64,000 nucleotides of DNA. It comes from Paenibacillus guangzhouensis (GTDB lineage: Bacteria > Bacillota > Bacilli > Paenibacillales > Paenibacillaceae). Made by a program: the position numbers and the translations under genes. Location: assembly GCF_009363075.1 (NCBI RefSeq), contig NZ_CP045293.1, positions 6,659,501 to 6,723,500 of the forward strand. The letters run 5' to 3'. Shown piece by piece: positions 1 through 7,532 of this stretch (position 1 is the first letter of the stretch; every line of letters starts with the position of its first letter). The notes beneath the pieces were generated by a model. That model saw only the letters and a list, made by a program, of their open reading frames with translations. It did no database searches and was not told where the DNA came from.

Positions 1-192
1 ATTACTGCTGCTGCAGGAAATGACACAGCTTTTGCGGATCTTGTCCTGGAAACGGGTGGACAATCCCTTAGCGATGAAGCAAGAAGTGTGCTATACTTAC
101 CATGGATTCAGTATAATGGTTACTATACAGCGATGAAATTAGGTCTTAATCCGGATGATCCGAGAAATCTTACGCAATTTGTAGAAATATAA
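1..192 (+). CDS. SIS-domain sugar isomerase, C-terminal fragment
   Basis: This is the last 63 codons of a gene cut off by the window edge; the frame is open from base 1 to TAA at 190-192. The end of the protein reads GLNPDDPRNLTQFVEI, which closely resembles the NPD.PRNL tail of GlmS-type SIS (phosphosugar isomerase) domains. The likely role is binding or isomerising an amino- or ketosugar phosphate. It lies 16 bases before a DeoR regulator, a common pairing in sugar-utilisation operons. The N-terminal part is not visible, so GlmS, FrlB-like and AgaS-like assignments cannot be separated. Confidence 0.6.
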   Translation: MTAAAGNDTAFADLVLETGGQSLSDEARSVLYLPWIQYNGYYTAMKLGLNPDDPRNLTQFVEI

Positions 193-208
193 ATAGTAGG
201 TGTGATAA

Positions 209-997
209 TTGATGGCAGGCTTGAACCCTTCCAAAGGCGAGCAACGAAGACAACAAATGTTGCAATTGTTGAAGCAACAAGGTCGTATCACGATTCAGGA
301 AATAATTGATCAGTTCGATTGCTCGGAGGCAACGGCGCGTCGAGATCTCGATCTGCTTGATCGCAAAGGTGAAATTATTCGTACCATCGGTGGTGCACTA
401 TTTGATGGAATATCGCCGATCCGTGAGATGCCCTTTGCCGAGAAGAAGCAGCATCTGTGGCTTGAGAAGGAAGCGATTGCCCGTAAAGCGGTTGAGCTTA
501 TTGAAGAAGGAGACAGCATTTGTCTGACTGGCGGAACGACGACATTCCTCATCGCAAGGGAATTGAAGCAGCGTCATGGCGTAACCGTCGTCACGAATGC
601 TGTCAACATCGCGATGGAGCTTGCGGATAGCGAAGGGATTCAGGTCGTTGTCGTCGGAGGTGTGATGCGGAACAAGAGCTTTGAGCTGTGCGGTCCGCTT
701 GCCGAGAAGACGATTGCGCATTTGAATATCGAGAAATTATTCATCGGCGTAGACGGCATCTCTGCTGAGCAGGGAATTACGACGTATTCGGAGTTAGAGG
801 CTCAGACAGGGCGCATGCTCATGAGCCGCGCGAAGCATACGATTGCGGTATTCGACCGGACCAAAGTGAACAAAGCTTCCCTATTCTCCATTGCACCTCT
901 GGATCAATTGCACGCTTGCGTGACAGATGCTCCCCTCGAACCAGCGATGGATGCCGTGTTCGATTCGTTAGGTATTCAACGGATTTACGGGATGTAA
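209..997 (+). CDS. DeoR/GlpR family transcriptional regulator
   Basis: A 262-residue protein of normal length for DeoR-family sugar-phosphate-responsive repressors. An N-terminal winged helix-turn-helix spans about residues 13-60, with recognition helix near SEATARRDLDLL. The C-terminal two thirds is the SIS-like DeoRC effector domain, including LTGGTTT near residue 107 where family members bind a sugar phosphate. The start is TTG at 209 or ATG at 212, both served by AGGTG at 198-202. It follows the SIS isomerase gene closely, so it probably regulates that sugar operon. The effector is unknown. Confidence 0.9.
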   Translation: MMAGLNPSKGEQRRQQMLQLLKQQGRITIQEIIDQFDCSEATARRDLDLLDRKGEIIRTIGGALFDGISPIREMPFAEKKQHLWLEKEAIARKAVELIEEGDSICLTGGTTTFLIARELKQRHGVTVVTNAVNIAMELADSEGIQVVVVGGVMRNKSFELCGPLAEKTIAHLNIEKLFIGVDGISAEQGITTYSELEAQTGRMLMSRAKHTIAVFDRTKVNKASLFSIAPLDQLHACVTDAPLEPAMDAVFDSLGIQRIYGM

Positions 998-1005
998 GTC
1001 GGAGT

Positions 1006-1067
1006 AAAAAAAAGCAATGCCTTGGTTTTGCGCTTGATGAGCGTGAACGGAGGGCATTGCTTTTTTT
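1006..1067. terminator. bidirectional intrinsic terminator
   Basis: AAAGCAATGCC (1011-1021) pairs with GGCATTGCTTT (1053-1063). An A-run lies on the left and a T-run on the right, so it can stop both the DeoR gene and the convergent epimerase gene. Confidence 0.85.
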
Positions 1068-1075
1068 GATGAACA

Positions 1076-2044
1076 TTACGGATGTTCGATATCTAAGGTA
1101 ATCGTAAGTTCAATTTGCTCCTGTGGCTGCATGTCGATTAGGCCTGTCACGTCACTGCCGAATTTGGAGTTAGGGGCATCGGTTAACCACGTGTAAGGTT
1201 CAAGACATATAAATTGATCGGCTTCGCCTTTGGTATACAATACCCAATGCTTGAAGTAAGGCTGGTTCGCGCTATATTTGATCTGAAGTCCGTCATTGCG
1301 GGTCAGTCTAGCGGTGAAGGGTTGATCTGGCACACCGCGGAATACCGTATCGAGGTTCACGCCCGATAAATTCAATCCATGAGGCAATTCGCTGAATTCC
1401 CCGAGGGATACGACTTCACCTGTCGTGATCAATTCCTCATCCAAGGCATAGATGGCATCAACAGGGACTTGGACATTCCATTGATCCGGAGCTCCATCGA
1501 TCATGAACCATGTGTGAACGCCATATCCGAACGGCGCAGCTTGCTCGCCAAGATTCTGCACAAGCAAGGTTTGCTTCAACTCAGTGCCCCGAAGCTCAAG
1601 AACAACTTCCAACTTCAAAGGCGTCGGGTATTGACGGATCCAATTCGGATCATCTTTGGTGTAGAAGGTTGTCGTAATGGAACAGTAGTCATCCTGCTCC
1701 TGCAGGTCTGTGACCTTCCATGATTGGGTACGGTGCAGACCGTGAATATGATTGTTGTTCGCTGTATTTTGATCGAATTGGTATTGTACGCCAGCGTAAT
1801 CGAATTTGCCGCGGCGAATTCGGCCTGGCGGGATTAGGATCGGAATACCAAAGTGATAGGGCTTCTGCATGTAGAATTCATAATCCGATTCTTCGGGTTT
1901 ACGAAGCACGTCGCGCTCTAATACTTTGTCCCAAATTCGAATAACATTATTACCAAGCCCAGGCAGCAGCGTAACGGCAAGCTGATCACTATGCAAAATA
2001 TATGTATCATGTCCGCTCCACTGGCCTTTTGTCACTTGATACAT
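1076..2044 (-). CDS. aldose 1-epimerase family protein (GalM-like)
   Basis: A 322-residue beta-sandwich protein of the galactose mutarotase superfamily, which interconverts alpha and beta anomers of aldoses or hexose phosphates. Visible family residues are NHIHG at 98-102, His177 in GVHTWF and Glu282 in CLEPYTW, matching the two catalytic His and the catalytic Glu. There is no signal peptide, so it is cytosolic. It converges on the DeoR gene and is divergent from the trpS leader. It could act on a hexose 6-phosphate rather than free galactose; the sequence does not decide this. Confidence 0.85.
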   Translation of the reverse strand: MYQVTKGQWSGHDTYILHSDQLAVTLLPGLGNNVIRIWDKVLERDVLRKPEESDYEFYMQKPYHFGIPILIPPGRIRRGKFDYAGVQYQFDQNTANNNHIHGLHRTQSWKVTDLQEQDDYCSITTTFYTKDDPNWIRQYPTPLKLEVVLELRGTELKQTLLVQNLGEQAAPFGYGVHTWFMIDGAPDQWNVQVPVDAIYALDEELITTGEVVSLGEFSELPHGLNLSGVNLDTVFRGVPDQPFTARLTRNDGLQIKYSANQPYFKHWVLYTKGEADQFICLEPYTWLTDAPNSKFGSDVTGLIDMQPQEQIELTITLDIEHP

Positions 2045-2144
2045 GGTTGCTCAACTCCTTTAATGATAAGATCCGACATCTCACTACTTCATCATACCAG
2101 ATGTTCTGTACAAAGTCATAAGTTCAACGCCTGCCCTATCTAGA

Positions 2145-2173
2145 TTGACATTTAAAGATCAGATTGTTATGAT
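2145..2173 (+). promoter_or_regulatory. sigma-A-type promoter of trpS leader
   Basis: TTGACA at 2145-2150, a 17-base spacer and TATGAT at 2168-2173. It sits just upstream of the T-box leader. Confidence 0.8.
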
Positions 2174-2179
2174 TAGCGC

Positions 2180-2465
2180 AAATATCCGATTAAAGTCATG
2201 ATAGGGATAAGTAAGTTGATGGTAGGATACTACAGAAAGCCGGTGTTCGCTGCGAACCGGTGTATCTCATGAACCGAATGGACCCTGGAGCGCTGTGCGC
2301 AGAACGATTGCGGGCTTACATTGATGTAGGCGTGATCCAGTATGCCGGCCGTTTATTTCCACGTTACGGAATAACTAAGATTTGCTGCCGAGGAATCACT
2401 CGCGGCGAATAAATTAGGGTGGCACCACGGTCTCTCGTCCCTTACGGCGGGAGGCCTTTTTTGTA
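2180..2465 (+). promoter_or_regulatory. T-box leader, tRNA-Trp responsive
   Basis: A classic T-box riboswitch ahead of trpS. The Stem I landmark AGAAAGCCGGTG..CTGCGAACCGG lies near 2234-2260. The specifier context GAA-TGG-ACC at 2276-2284 puts the Trp codon TGG at 2279-2281. The conserved T-box AGGGTGGCACCACGG is at 2416-2430. The competing terminator pairs GGTCTCTCGTCC with GGCGGGAGGCC (about 2429-2457) and is followed by a T-run to 2463. Uncharged tRNA-Trp should stabilise the antiterminator and switch trpS on. The element is complete and in the expected orientation. Confidence 0.95.
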
Positions 2466-2498
2466 TGGTTTGATGAGGAATGAAGGAGGATGTTGGGA

Positions 2499-3482
2499 AT
2501 GAAAAAAGTATTATCAGGCATTCAGCCGAGCGGTCAGCTAACCCTCGGGAATTACATTGGCGCAATGCAGAATTTCGTGAAATTGCAAAATGACCATGAA
2601 TGTTACTTCATGGTGGTGGATTTGCACGCGATTACCGTACCGCAAGATCCAGCCGCGCTGCGCGAACAGTCCGAGGCAGTCGCAACCTTGTACGTGGCTG
2701 CAGGAATTGATCCAGCGAAAGCGAATATCTTCATGCAATCTCATGTACGAGGACATGCAGAGCTAGGATGGTTGTTAACGACATTAAGCTATATGGGCGA
2801 ACTAGAGCGTATGACGCAGTTCAAAGATAAATCTGCCGGTAAAGAATCGATTGGTACAGGATTGTTCGTCTATCCGGCACTTATGGCTGCAGATATTCTG
2901 ATCTATAACGCAGACTTGGTACCCGTAGGAGATGACCAGAAGCAGCATTTGGAATTGACGCGCGACCTCGCAGGGCGATTCAACAGCCGTTATGGAGACT
3001 ACTTCACAGTACCAGAGCCGTATATTCCGAAGATTGGTGCACGTGTCATGTCGCTTGACGATGCATCGAAAAAAATGAGTAAGAGCAATCCGAACCCTGG
3101 CAGCTTCATTGCGCTTCTAGACCCACCGGATGTCGTTCGGAAGAAAATTAGCCGCGCAACGACAGATTCCGGACGTGAAGTGAAATTCGATCCTGCGAAC
3201 AAACCGGAAGTCAGCAACTTGTTAGGCATTTACTCCCATTGTGCGGGGCTCTCTATTGAAGAGATTGAAGCAAAATATGAGGGACAAGGCTACGGGGCGT
3301 TCAAAAAGGATTTGGCAGAGGTTGTTGTGTCGGTGCTTGAACCATTACAGCAGCGTTACCATGAGATTCGCGCGTCGGGCGAGATTCGTGACATTCTGCG
3401 TCAAGGTGCGGAGCGGGCTGCAGCGGTTGCTGATCAGACCGTTCGTGATGTGAAGGAACGGATGGGCTTCTTGCTTCCATAA
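2499..3482 (+). CDS. trpS: tryptophanyl-tRNA synthetase
   Basis: A 327-residue class I aminoacyl-tRNA synthetase that charges tRNA-Trp. The HIGH-type signature appears as PSGQLTLGNYIG near residues 10-21 and the KMSKS loop as KKMSKSNPN near residue 190. I chose ATG 2499 because AAGGAGG at 2483-2489 is 9 bases upstream; an ATG at 2490 abuts that site. The T-box leader makes it respond to Trp-tRNA charging. Length and motifs are normal for Bacillales TrpS. Confidence 0.97.
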   Translation: MKKVLSGIQPSGQLTLGNYIGAMQNFVKLQNDHECYFMVVDLHAITVPQDPAALREQSEAVATLYVAAGIDPAKANIFMQSHVRGHAELGWLLTTLSYMGELERMTQFKDKSAGKESIGTGLFVYPALMAADILIYNADLVPVGDDQKQHLELTRDLAGRFNSRYGDYFTVPEPYIPKIGARVMSLDDASKKMSKSNPNPGSFIALLDPPDVVRKKISRATTDSGREVKFDPANKPEVSNLLGIYSHCAGLSIEEIEAKYEGQGYGAFKKDLAEVVVSVLEPLQQRYHEIRASGEIRDILRQGAERAAAVADQTVRDVKERMGFLLP

Positions 3483-3512
3483 TCCTGGCAACTTCAAATT
3501 CTATCGTCATGC

Positions 3513-3540
3513 AAAAGCGGAGTGAATCACTCCGCTTTTC
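3513..3540. terminator. bidirectional terminator between trpS and small ORF
   Basis: AAAAGCGGAGTGA pairs with TCACTCCGCTTTT around a single-base loop. It overlaps the stop codon of the minus-strand small membrane protein gene. Confidence 0.8.
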
Positions 3541-3703
3541 TGCGATCAAGCCTTGCTTTCATAGCGAAGCTGAATCCCATGAATCCAATGAGGCATACGG
3601 TGAATAACAGAACCAACCATATACTGATGGCAATGGAGATTGCGATAGCTAGCATGAACAAGATATTAATGACGGCAAATAAGAGCGATAACGGCTTTGT
3701 CAT
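3527..3703 (-). CDS. small two-helix membrane protein
   Basis: A 58-residue protein. The start ATG is at 3703-3701, preceded by GGAGGG with a 9-base spacer, which is strong support for translation. The sequence begins MTKPLSLLFAVINILFML and holds two hydrophobic segments (about residues 5-24 and 26-46), then a basic tail KARLDRRKAE. I do not recognise a family. It is convergent with trpS and shares its terminator. Confidence 0.7.
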   Translation of the reverse strand: MTKPLSLLFAVINILFMLAIAISIAISIWLVLLFTVCLIGFMGFSFAMKARLDRRKAE

Positions 3704-3741
3704 TTGGAAATACCCTCCATCAAATTTGGCTGAATATCTAA

Positions 3742-3770
3742 GAATAACATTCTAGAAGAAGGTCATAATA
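3742..3770 (+). promoter_or_regulatory. sigma-G-type promoter of the SASP gene
   Basis: GAATA at 3742-3746, a 17-base spacer and CATAATA at 3764-3770 match the forespore sigma-G pattern. A 5'UTR hairpin (GTTTGC 3772-3777 with GCAAAC 3788-3793) follows directly. Confidence 0.65.
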
Positions 3771-3828
3771 AGTTTGCAAGCTTGCAAGCAAACATATTTT
3801 AGAAGCAGGGTGAAAGGAGTTTTTACGA

Positions 3829-4053
3829 ATGGCAAATGGACGTAACTCTTTAGTTGTACCTCAATCTTCAGCAGCTCTTGAGCAATTGAAAATGGAAGCT
3901 GCACAAGAATTAGGTGTCTCAATCCCTTCCAGTGGATACTATGGCGATGTAACTTCTCGTGAAGCAGGTTCCCTTGGTGGATATATCACGAAGCGCCTTG
4001 TGCAAATCGCTGAGCAGTCTCTTGCAGGCTCCTCATCGAACCGCATTCGCTAA
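3829..4053 (+). CDS. alpha/beta-type small acid-soluble spore protein
   Basis: A 74-residue SASP that coats and protects spore DNA and is degraded at germination by the GPR protease. Diagnostic segments are LEQLKMEAAQELGV (the region containing the GPR cleavage site) and TSREAGSLGGYITKRLVQIAEQ. The ribosome site AAAGGAG is 9 bases before ATG, and a sigma-G-like promoter lies upstream, consistent with forespore expression. It is monocistronic. The exact paralogue cannot be assigned. Confidence 0.96.
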   Translation: MANGRNSLVVPQSSAALEQLKMEAAQELGVSIPSSGYYGDVTSREAGSLGGYITKRLVQIAEQSLAGSSSNRIR

Positions 4054-4069
4054 GCATCCATAAGAGAGA

Positions 4070-4102
4070 GGCTCAGAGCAATTGCTCTGGGTCTTTCTTT
4101 TT
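4070..4102 (+). terminator. SASP gene terminator
   Basis: GGCTCAGAGC pairs with GCTCTGGGTC, allowing G-T pairs, across an ATT loop. A T-rich run to 4102 follows. Confidence 0.8.
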
Positions 4103-4126
4103 GGAAAGGTCCATTCGAACATAATA

Positions 4127-4152
4127 TTGACGCATTCGAACGAATGCGTCAA
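4127..4152. repeat. 26-bp perfect palindrome
   Basis: TTGACGCATTCG (4127-4138) is followed after AA by its exact complement CGAATGCGTCAA (4141-4152). There is no T-run on either side, so it is not a typical terminator. It lies between the convergent SASP and YfhP-like genes, 23 bases from the end of the latter. Confidence 0.7.
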
Positions 4153-4174
4153 TAGAGGGTGTGCTTTGTCTACA

Positions 4175-5170
4175 CTAAGATATCAAGAGGCTCCATTTTT
4201 TCTCGATCTGACTATCGCTAATCCAGCCGACATAAGAATCAATCGTATTGAACTCACGATCCATCATCACAATCGCTACGAAAGGGTACTGTTTGCGGTG
4301 CCTATAGCGGACATCGGACCAGCGTACGATATAGCCTGCCCGGATCTCTCGAACCTCAGCACAAGCATAATTTGTGAGATACAGAAATGATTGAACGGTT
4401 GGATCTGCTTTGGAACCTTCGACTGCCGCATGATTCGAGCACTTGGCGGTCTCCATAAATCGAATTCCTGTACGGTCGTAGTGTCCGAGGACGAAGCTCC
4501 CATCCCGTCTCGTCTTGACGATATGCCAATGGGCTAATGACACGGTTGGGATGGCAATATACGTATCGCCTTGTTCATGATCTGGATCCATTCCTGCTAA
4601 TCGGCGTTCAAGATTCCAGTGTACGATGGTTCGCCACACATAATATAGTGCGATGAATGTGTAGAGGATCGGGAAGATGACCTCAGGCTTTGCAATCCCA
4701 AGCGCCCATAACAGAATCGCGAGGACATGGGTTCCGAAGATTGTCGGATCAAAGATATGGATGATGTTCCACGAGATCCATCTGGCAGAGAAGGGCCTTG
4801 CTCCTTGCGTACCGTAGGTGTTAAATAGATCGGAGAAAACATGGTAACAAGTCGATAATAGCACCCAGAACCCGAGATGGAAGATTGCACTGCTTCCCCA
4901 TGGGAATCCCCATAAGAAGGAGAATAGTCCCGTAATCAGTACCGTCCATAAAAGGAGGAAGGGGAGGGAATGCGTTATGCCGCGATGGTGACGTATATAC
5001 AAGGTGTTGCTCTTGAGCCGAAGAAATCCATCGAAATCAGGCGCTTGCCCTGCAATGATTGCGCCAAAAAATACGGCAGTTGCTAGAGCAGGATCCGCTG
5101 CGACAGCTGGATCGATATAGGATAGGCCTGCAATGCCAAGGCCCATGACAAGATGTGTGCCTGTGTCCAA
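4175..5170 (-). CDS. YfhP-like metal-dependent membrane hydrolase (DUF457/YdjM type)
   Basis: A 331-residue integral membrane protein of the LexA-binding/YdjM hydrolase family. The N-terminal MDTGTHLVMGLGIAG, then DFD (about 45-47), HHRGITHS (about 60-67) and the H..SDLFNTYGT segment are the conserved His/Asp metal-site motifs. At least four hydrophobic segments follow, with a soluble C-terminal region. The start is TTG at 5170-5168, backed by AAGGAG 8 bases upstream. The family role is poorly defined (in B. subtilis YfhP, linked to lipid or toxin traits). Confidence 0.8.
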   Translation of the reverse strand: MDTGTHLVMGLGIAGLSYIDPAVAADPALATAVFFGAIIAGQAPDFDGFLRLKSNTLYIRHHRGITHSLPFLLLWTVLITGLFSFLWGFPWGSSAIFHLGFWVLLSTCYHVFSDLFNTYGTQGARPFSARWISWNIIHIFDPTIFGTHVLAILLWALGIAKPEVIFPILYTFIALYYVWRTIVHWNLERRLAGMDPDHEQGDTYIAIPTVSLAHWHIVKTRRDGSFVLGHYDRTGIRFMETAKCSNHAAVEGSKADPTVQSFLYLTNYACAEVREIRAGYIVRWSDVRYRHRKQYPFVAIVMMDREFNTIDSYVGWISDSQIEKKWSLLIS

Positions 5171-5321
5171 ATTTTTCTCTCCTTCATGATGATGTCCTGT
5201 TCAACACTTCCATATTTAAACTTATTATGAACGTAAATACATATTAATATGAGCATAATTGCACAATACTTCCTAAATCCTATCAATGTATTGTCAAATT
5301 GATGAACTGTGACAGCGAACA

Positions 5322-5351
5322 TTGTCAAACAACGAATGCATTTGATATGAT
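5322..5351 (+). promoter_or_regulatory. promoter of ctaB
   Basis: TTGTCA at 5322-5327, an 18-base spacer and TATGAT at 5346-5351. A second ATTGTCAAA copy lies about 30 bases upstream (5290-5298). Confidence 0.6.
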
Positions 5352-5399
5352 AAATCTCACAGTAGTGTAATTGTCATTATTAGAGGAGGATCTTCAAAC

Positions 5400-6332
5400 G
5401 TGGATAAACAGTTGAGTTACCAAGCTCCTTCTTCCGACTCGGCACCCCTTTCTCAAGTTTCGATACAAGCAGGCTCCTGGAAAGATTTCATTAATGTGAT
5501 TAAGCCCGGGATATTACGTTCGAATTTGATTGCTGCATTCGGCGGTTTCTGGCTTGCATCCAAGTGGGATATTAATTTTGTCAGTCTTGTCTGGATGCTG
5601 CTTGGTACAACGCTTGTTATGGCTTCTTCTTGTGCTTTTAACAATTATTACGATCGTGAAATGGATATGAAAATGACGCGTACGCGTGATCGCGCGCTTC
5701 CAACAGGCCGATTAACACCGACCGTTGTATTATGGTATTCCATTATCCTTGGAGTTCTCGGTCTTGCCGTACTCTTCGTATTCACGAACGTATTAGCAGG
5801 TGTGCTTGGTCTTGTCGGAATGCTTGTTTATGGTGGGATCTATACGTTATGGCTCAAACGTACTTCGACATGGAGTACATCTGTGGGCGCAATTTCGGGT
5901 GCGATGCCGCCTGTGATTGGGTATGTTGCAGTAACGAACGCAATTGACATGGGTGCGATTCTGTTATTCGCGCTGTTGTTCTTATGGCAGCCGCCGCATT
6001 TTTGGGCACTTGGCATTCGCAGAGTAGAAGAATATCGGGCAGCGGGCTTTCCATTACTGCCGGTAGTCAAAGGCATTCGACGCACGAAATTTCAGATGAT
6101 TCCTTATGTCGCGTTGCTTGTGCTTGTATCCGTCTTGTTCTATGTATATGGATATGTTGGCTGGATCTTTTTGTGCGTCGCAACATTACTTTCCGCGGCA
6201 TGGTTATTCATGACATTCAGCGGATTTAAGGCAAAGGTCGACGAAATATGGGCGAAGAAACATTTCTTCATGTCGATCAACTATCTCATGGTCGTATTCT
6301 TCATTATGATCATCGATACGGCGCATAAGTAA
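5400..6332 (+). CDS. ctaB: protoheme IX farnesyltransferase (heme O synthase)
   Basis: A 310-residue UbiA-superfamily membrane prenyltransferase that adds a farnesyl group to heme b to make heme O. The two Asp-rich motifs are NNYYDREMD (81-89) and TRDRALPTGR (about 95-104). About eight or nine hydrophobic segments follow a soluble N-terminus. The start is GTG, with GAGGAGGA 9 bases upstream. Its partner ctaA is 12 kb away in this window rather than adjacent as in B. subtilis. Confidence 0.95.
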   Translation: MDKQLSYQAPSSDSAPLSQVSIQAGSWKDFINVIKPGILRSNLIAAFGGFWLASKWDINFVSLVWMLLGTTLVMASSCAFNNYYDREMDMKMTRTRDRALPTGRLTPTVVLWYSIILGVLGLAVLFVFTNVLAGVLGLVGMLVYGGIYTLWLKRTSTWSTSVGAISGAMPPVIGYVAVTNAIDMGAILLFALLFLWQPPHFWALGIRRVEEYRAAGFPLLPVVKGIRRTKFQMIPYVALLVLVSVLFYVYGYVGWIFLCVATLLSAAWLFMTFSGFKAKVDEIWAKKHFFMSINYLMVVFFIMIIDTAHK

Positions 6333-6358
6333 GGTTAGATTATAACTAAAAATAAGTG

Positions 6359-6496
6359 TTTTAAATCGTCTGGTTTTAGAACCGAGAAGGTTGGGCGAAA
6401 CTAGAAAATGAGTAACGGAATTTTCGGTTGAAGTCCAAGATTCGATGTCGAATCGGCTTCTTGAGGATCTTCGTTATCAAAGCTGATGATTTAAAA
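6359..6496. repeat. structured intergenic repeat, copy A (internally deleted)
   Basis: First of two related elements. Terminal arms TTTTAAATCGTC (6359-6370) and GATGATTTAAAA (6485-6496) pair with one G-T. The conserved core starts AACCGAGAAGGTTGG (6380). An internal stem pairs AACCGAGAA (6380-6388) with TTTTCGGTT (6421-6429), and a hairpin GATTCGA-TG-TCGAATC is at 6439-6454. It lacks the 29-base arm found in copy B. No ORF or transposase is present. Confidence 0.75.
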
Positions 6497-6513
6497 TTTC
6501 CTAAAATAAGAAT

Positions 6514-6676
6514 TTAAAATATTCCGCGATAAGAACCGAGAAGGTTGGATGAAACTAGGGAATGAGGAAACGGAGCGTAGGCGAGACTACGTGAGTAACG
6601 GAATTCCTGGTTGAATTCAAGATTCGATGTCGAACTACTTCCTGAGTTCCTTCGTTATGATCGTGGGATATTTTAA
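6514..6676. repeat. structured intergenic repeat, copy B (longer form)
   Basis: Second element. Terminal arms 6514-6530 and 6660-6676 pair over 17 bases with two G-T pairs, yet their sequence differs from copy A. The core AACCGAGAAGGTTGG recurs at 6534. AACCGAGAA can pair with TTCCTGGTT (6604-6612). The extra internal segment (6566-6594) carries the hairpin CGTAG-GCGAGA-CTACG (6576-6591). It lies between the convergent ctaB and TOPRIM genes. Confidence 0.75.
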
Positions 6677-6685
6677 AAACATTAA

Positions 6686-7033
6686 CTAGAGCGGGGTTGG
6701 GTCGGGGTATTGTATATACTCCTCCAACCCCGCCTTTTCTAATTGCTGAATAATATATTCATCAGGTGTACCTTCAACCCCTGCATATCCCCGCCGAGTA
6801 TAAATTTGTTCCGCATCAGGGAACGCGTCACGCAGGATGGCACGTATTTTTTTTCCAGATGCATCATTATCCATGAACAAATAGACCGCCTCATCGCGGA
6901 CTTTGCGCTTCAGCTCCTCTAGTCGATCTGTGCTTAAGGTCCCATAGGTGCAGAGTATCGTAATGTCAGGCGACAATAACCGCTTCAGACGGCTGCGATC
7001 GTTCTTTCCTTCGACGATGATAATCGGATCCAT
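6686..7033 (-). CDS. small TOPRIM-domain protein
   Basis: A 115-residue stand-alone TOPRIM domain of the primase/RNase M5 type. The catalytic Glu is in IIIVEGKND near residue 8 and the DxD motif in FMDNDASGKK near residue 60. The fold binds Mg2+ and cleaves or joins phosphodiester bonds. It is shorter than ribonuclease M5 (RnmV), so that name is not given. I chose ATG 7033 because GAGGG lies 6 bases upstream; a TTG 18 bases earlier has no such site. Confidence 0.8.
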   Translation of the reverse strand: MDPIIIVEGKNDRSRLKRLLSPDITILCTYGTLSTDRLEELKRKVRDEAVYLFMDNDASGKKIRAILRDAFPDAEQIYTRRGYAGVEGTPDEYIIQQLEKAGLEEYIQYPDPTPL

Positions 7034-7186
7034 GTATATCCCTCGATTCAAATAGTTATCTATGATGGACTGTATATATTCCCCGGGAAATGTCGATATT
7101 TAACAATCTACTCACGAGTTTTGTACCTTTAGTGTACAGCGTTAGACAAGCATTATGCAAAAGTATCCACAAAGTTACAGGAACAC

Positions 7187-7214
7187 AAAAAAAAGGCCCG
7201 CACATAGCGAGCCC
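7187..7214 (-). terminator. terminator of the YjcZ-like gene
   Basis: On the minus strand GGCTCGC pairs with GCGGGCC around TATGT, followed by eight T. Confidence 0.85.
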
Positions 7215-7263
7215 AAGGGTAGAGGAAAGAATCGCAAGTTCGCAAAATCGAGGAGTCACAAGA

Positions 7264-7425
7264 CTATAAGCGTGTAGCGCGAAGAATAATAACGAGCAAG
7301 ATGAACAGTACCAAGATCACACCGGTTGTCGTTCCGAATCCGCCACCGCATCCGACGCCGCCTACTACAGGACCAGGACCACAAGGAACGATTGGGGACA
7401 CTACGCCGCAATTATCGAAACCCAT
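7264..7425 (-). CDS. YjcZ-family-like small sporulation protein
   Basis: A 53-residue protein. ATG at 7425-7423 is preceded by GAGAGGTG, 8 bases upstream. The N-terminal half is rich in Gly, Pro and Val with three Cys (residues 6, 15 and 25). The C-terminus GVILVLFILLVIIL is the single hydrophobic helix typical of YjcZ-type sporulation proteins. A sigma-K/E-like promoter lies upstream and its own terminator downstream. The Cys-containing N-terminus differs from the usual Tyr/Gly-rich version. Function is unknown in the family. Confidence 0.75.
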   Translation of the reverse strand: MGFDNCGVVSPIVPCGPGPVVGGVGCGGGFGTTTGVILVLFILLVIILRATRL

Positions 7426-7466
7426 TCAAAGTCACCTCTCTTTCAAGCTCTTGTTAGAGACAATGT

Positions 7467-7493
7467 TATAGTATGAATGGAGAGGGCTAACGT
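7467..7493 (-). promoter_or_regulatory. sigma-K/E-like promoter of the YjcZ-like gene
   Basis: On the minus strand CATACTATA (7475-7467) matches CATANNNTA, with AC (7493-7492) 16 bases upstream, the sigma-K arrangement. Confidence 0.55.
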
Positions 7494-7532
7494 ACTGTGC
7501 GAATACCTATGCCTAAAAAATTGGGTGAGTCC

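Noticed and set aside
6359-6676. Insertion sequence or group II intron
   Set aside because: No ORF, no target-site duplication that I can see, and the size is under 170 bases per copy. It is left as a structured repeat of unknown type.
7056-7259. 67-codon minus-strand ORF between TOPRIM and YjcZ-like genes
   Set aside because: It runs through the YjcZ-gene terminator and has no ribosome site.
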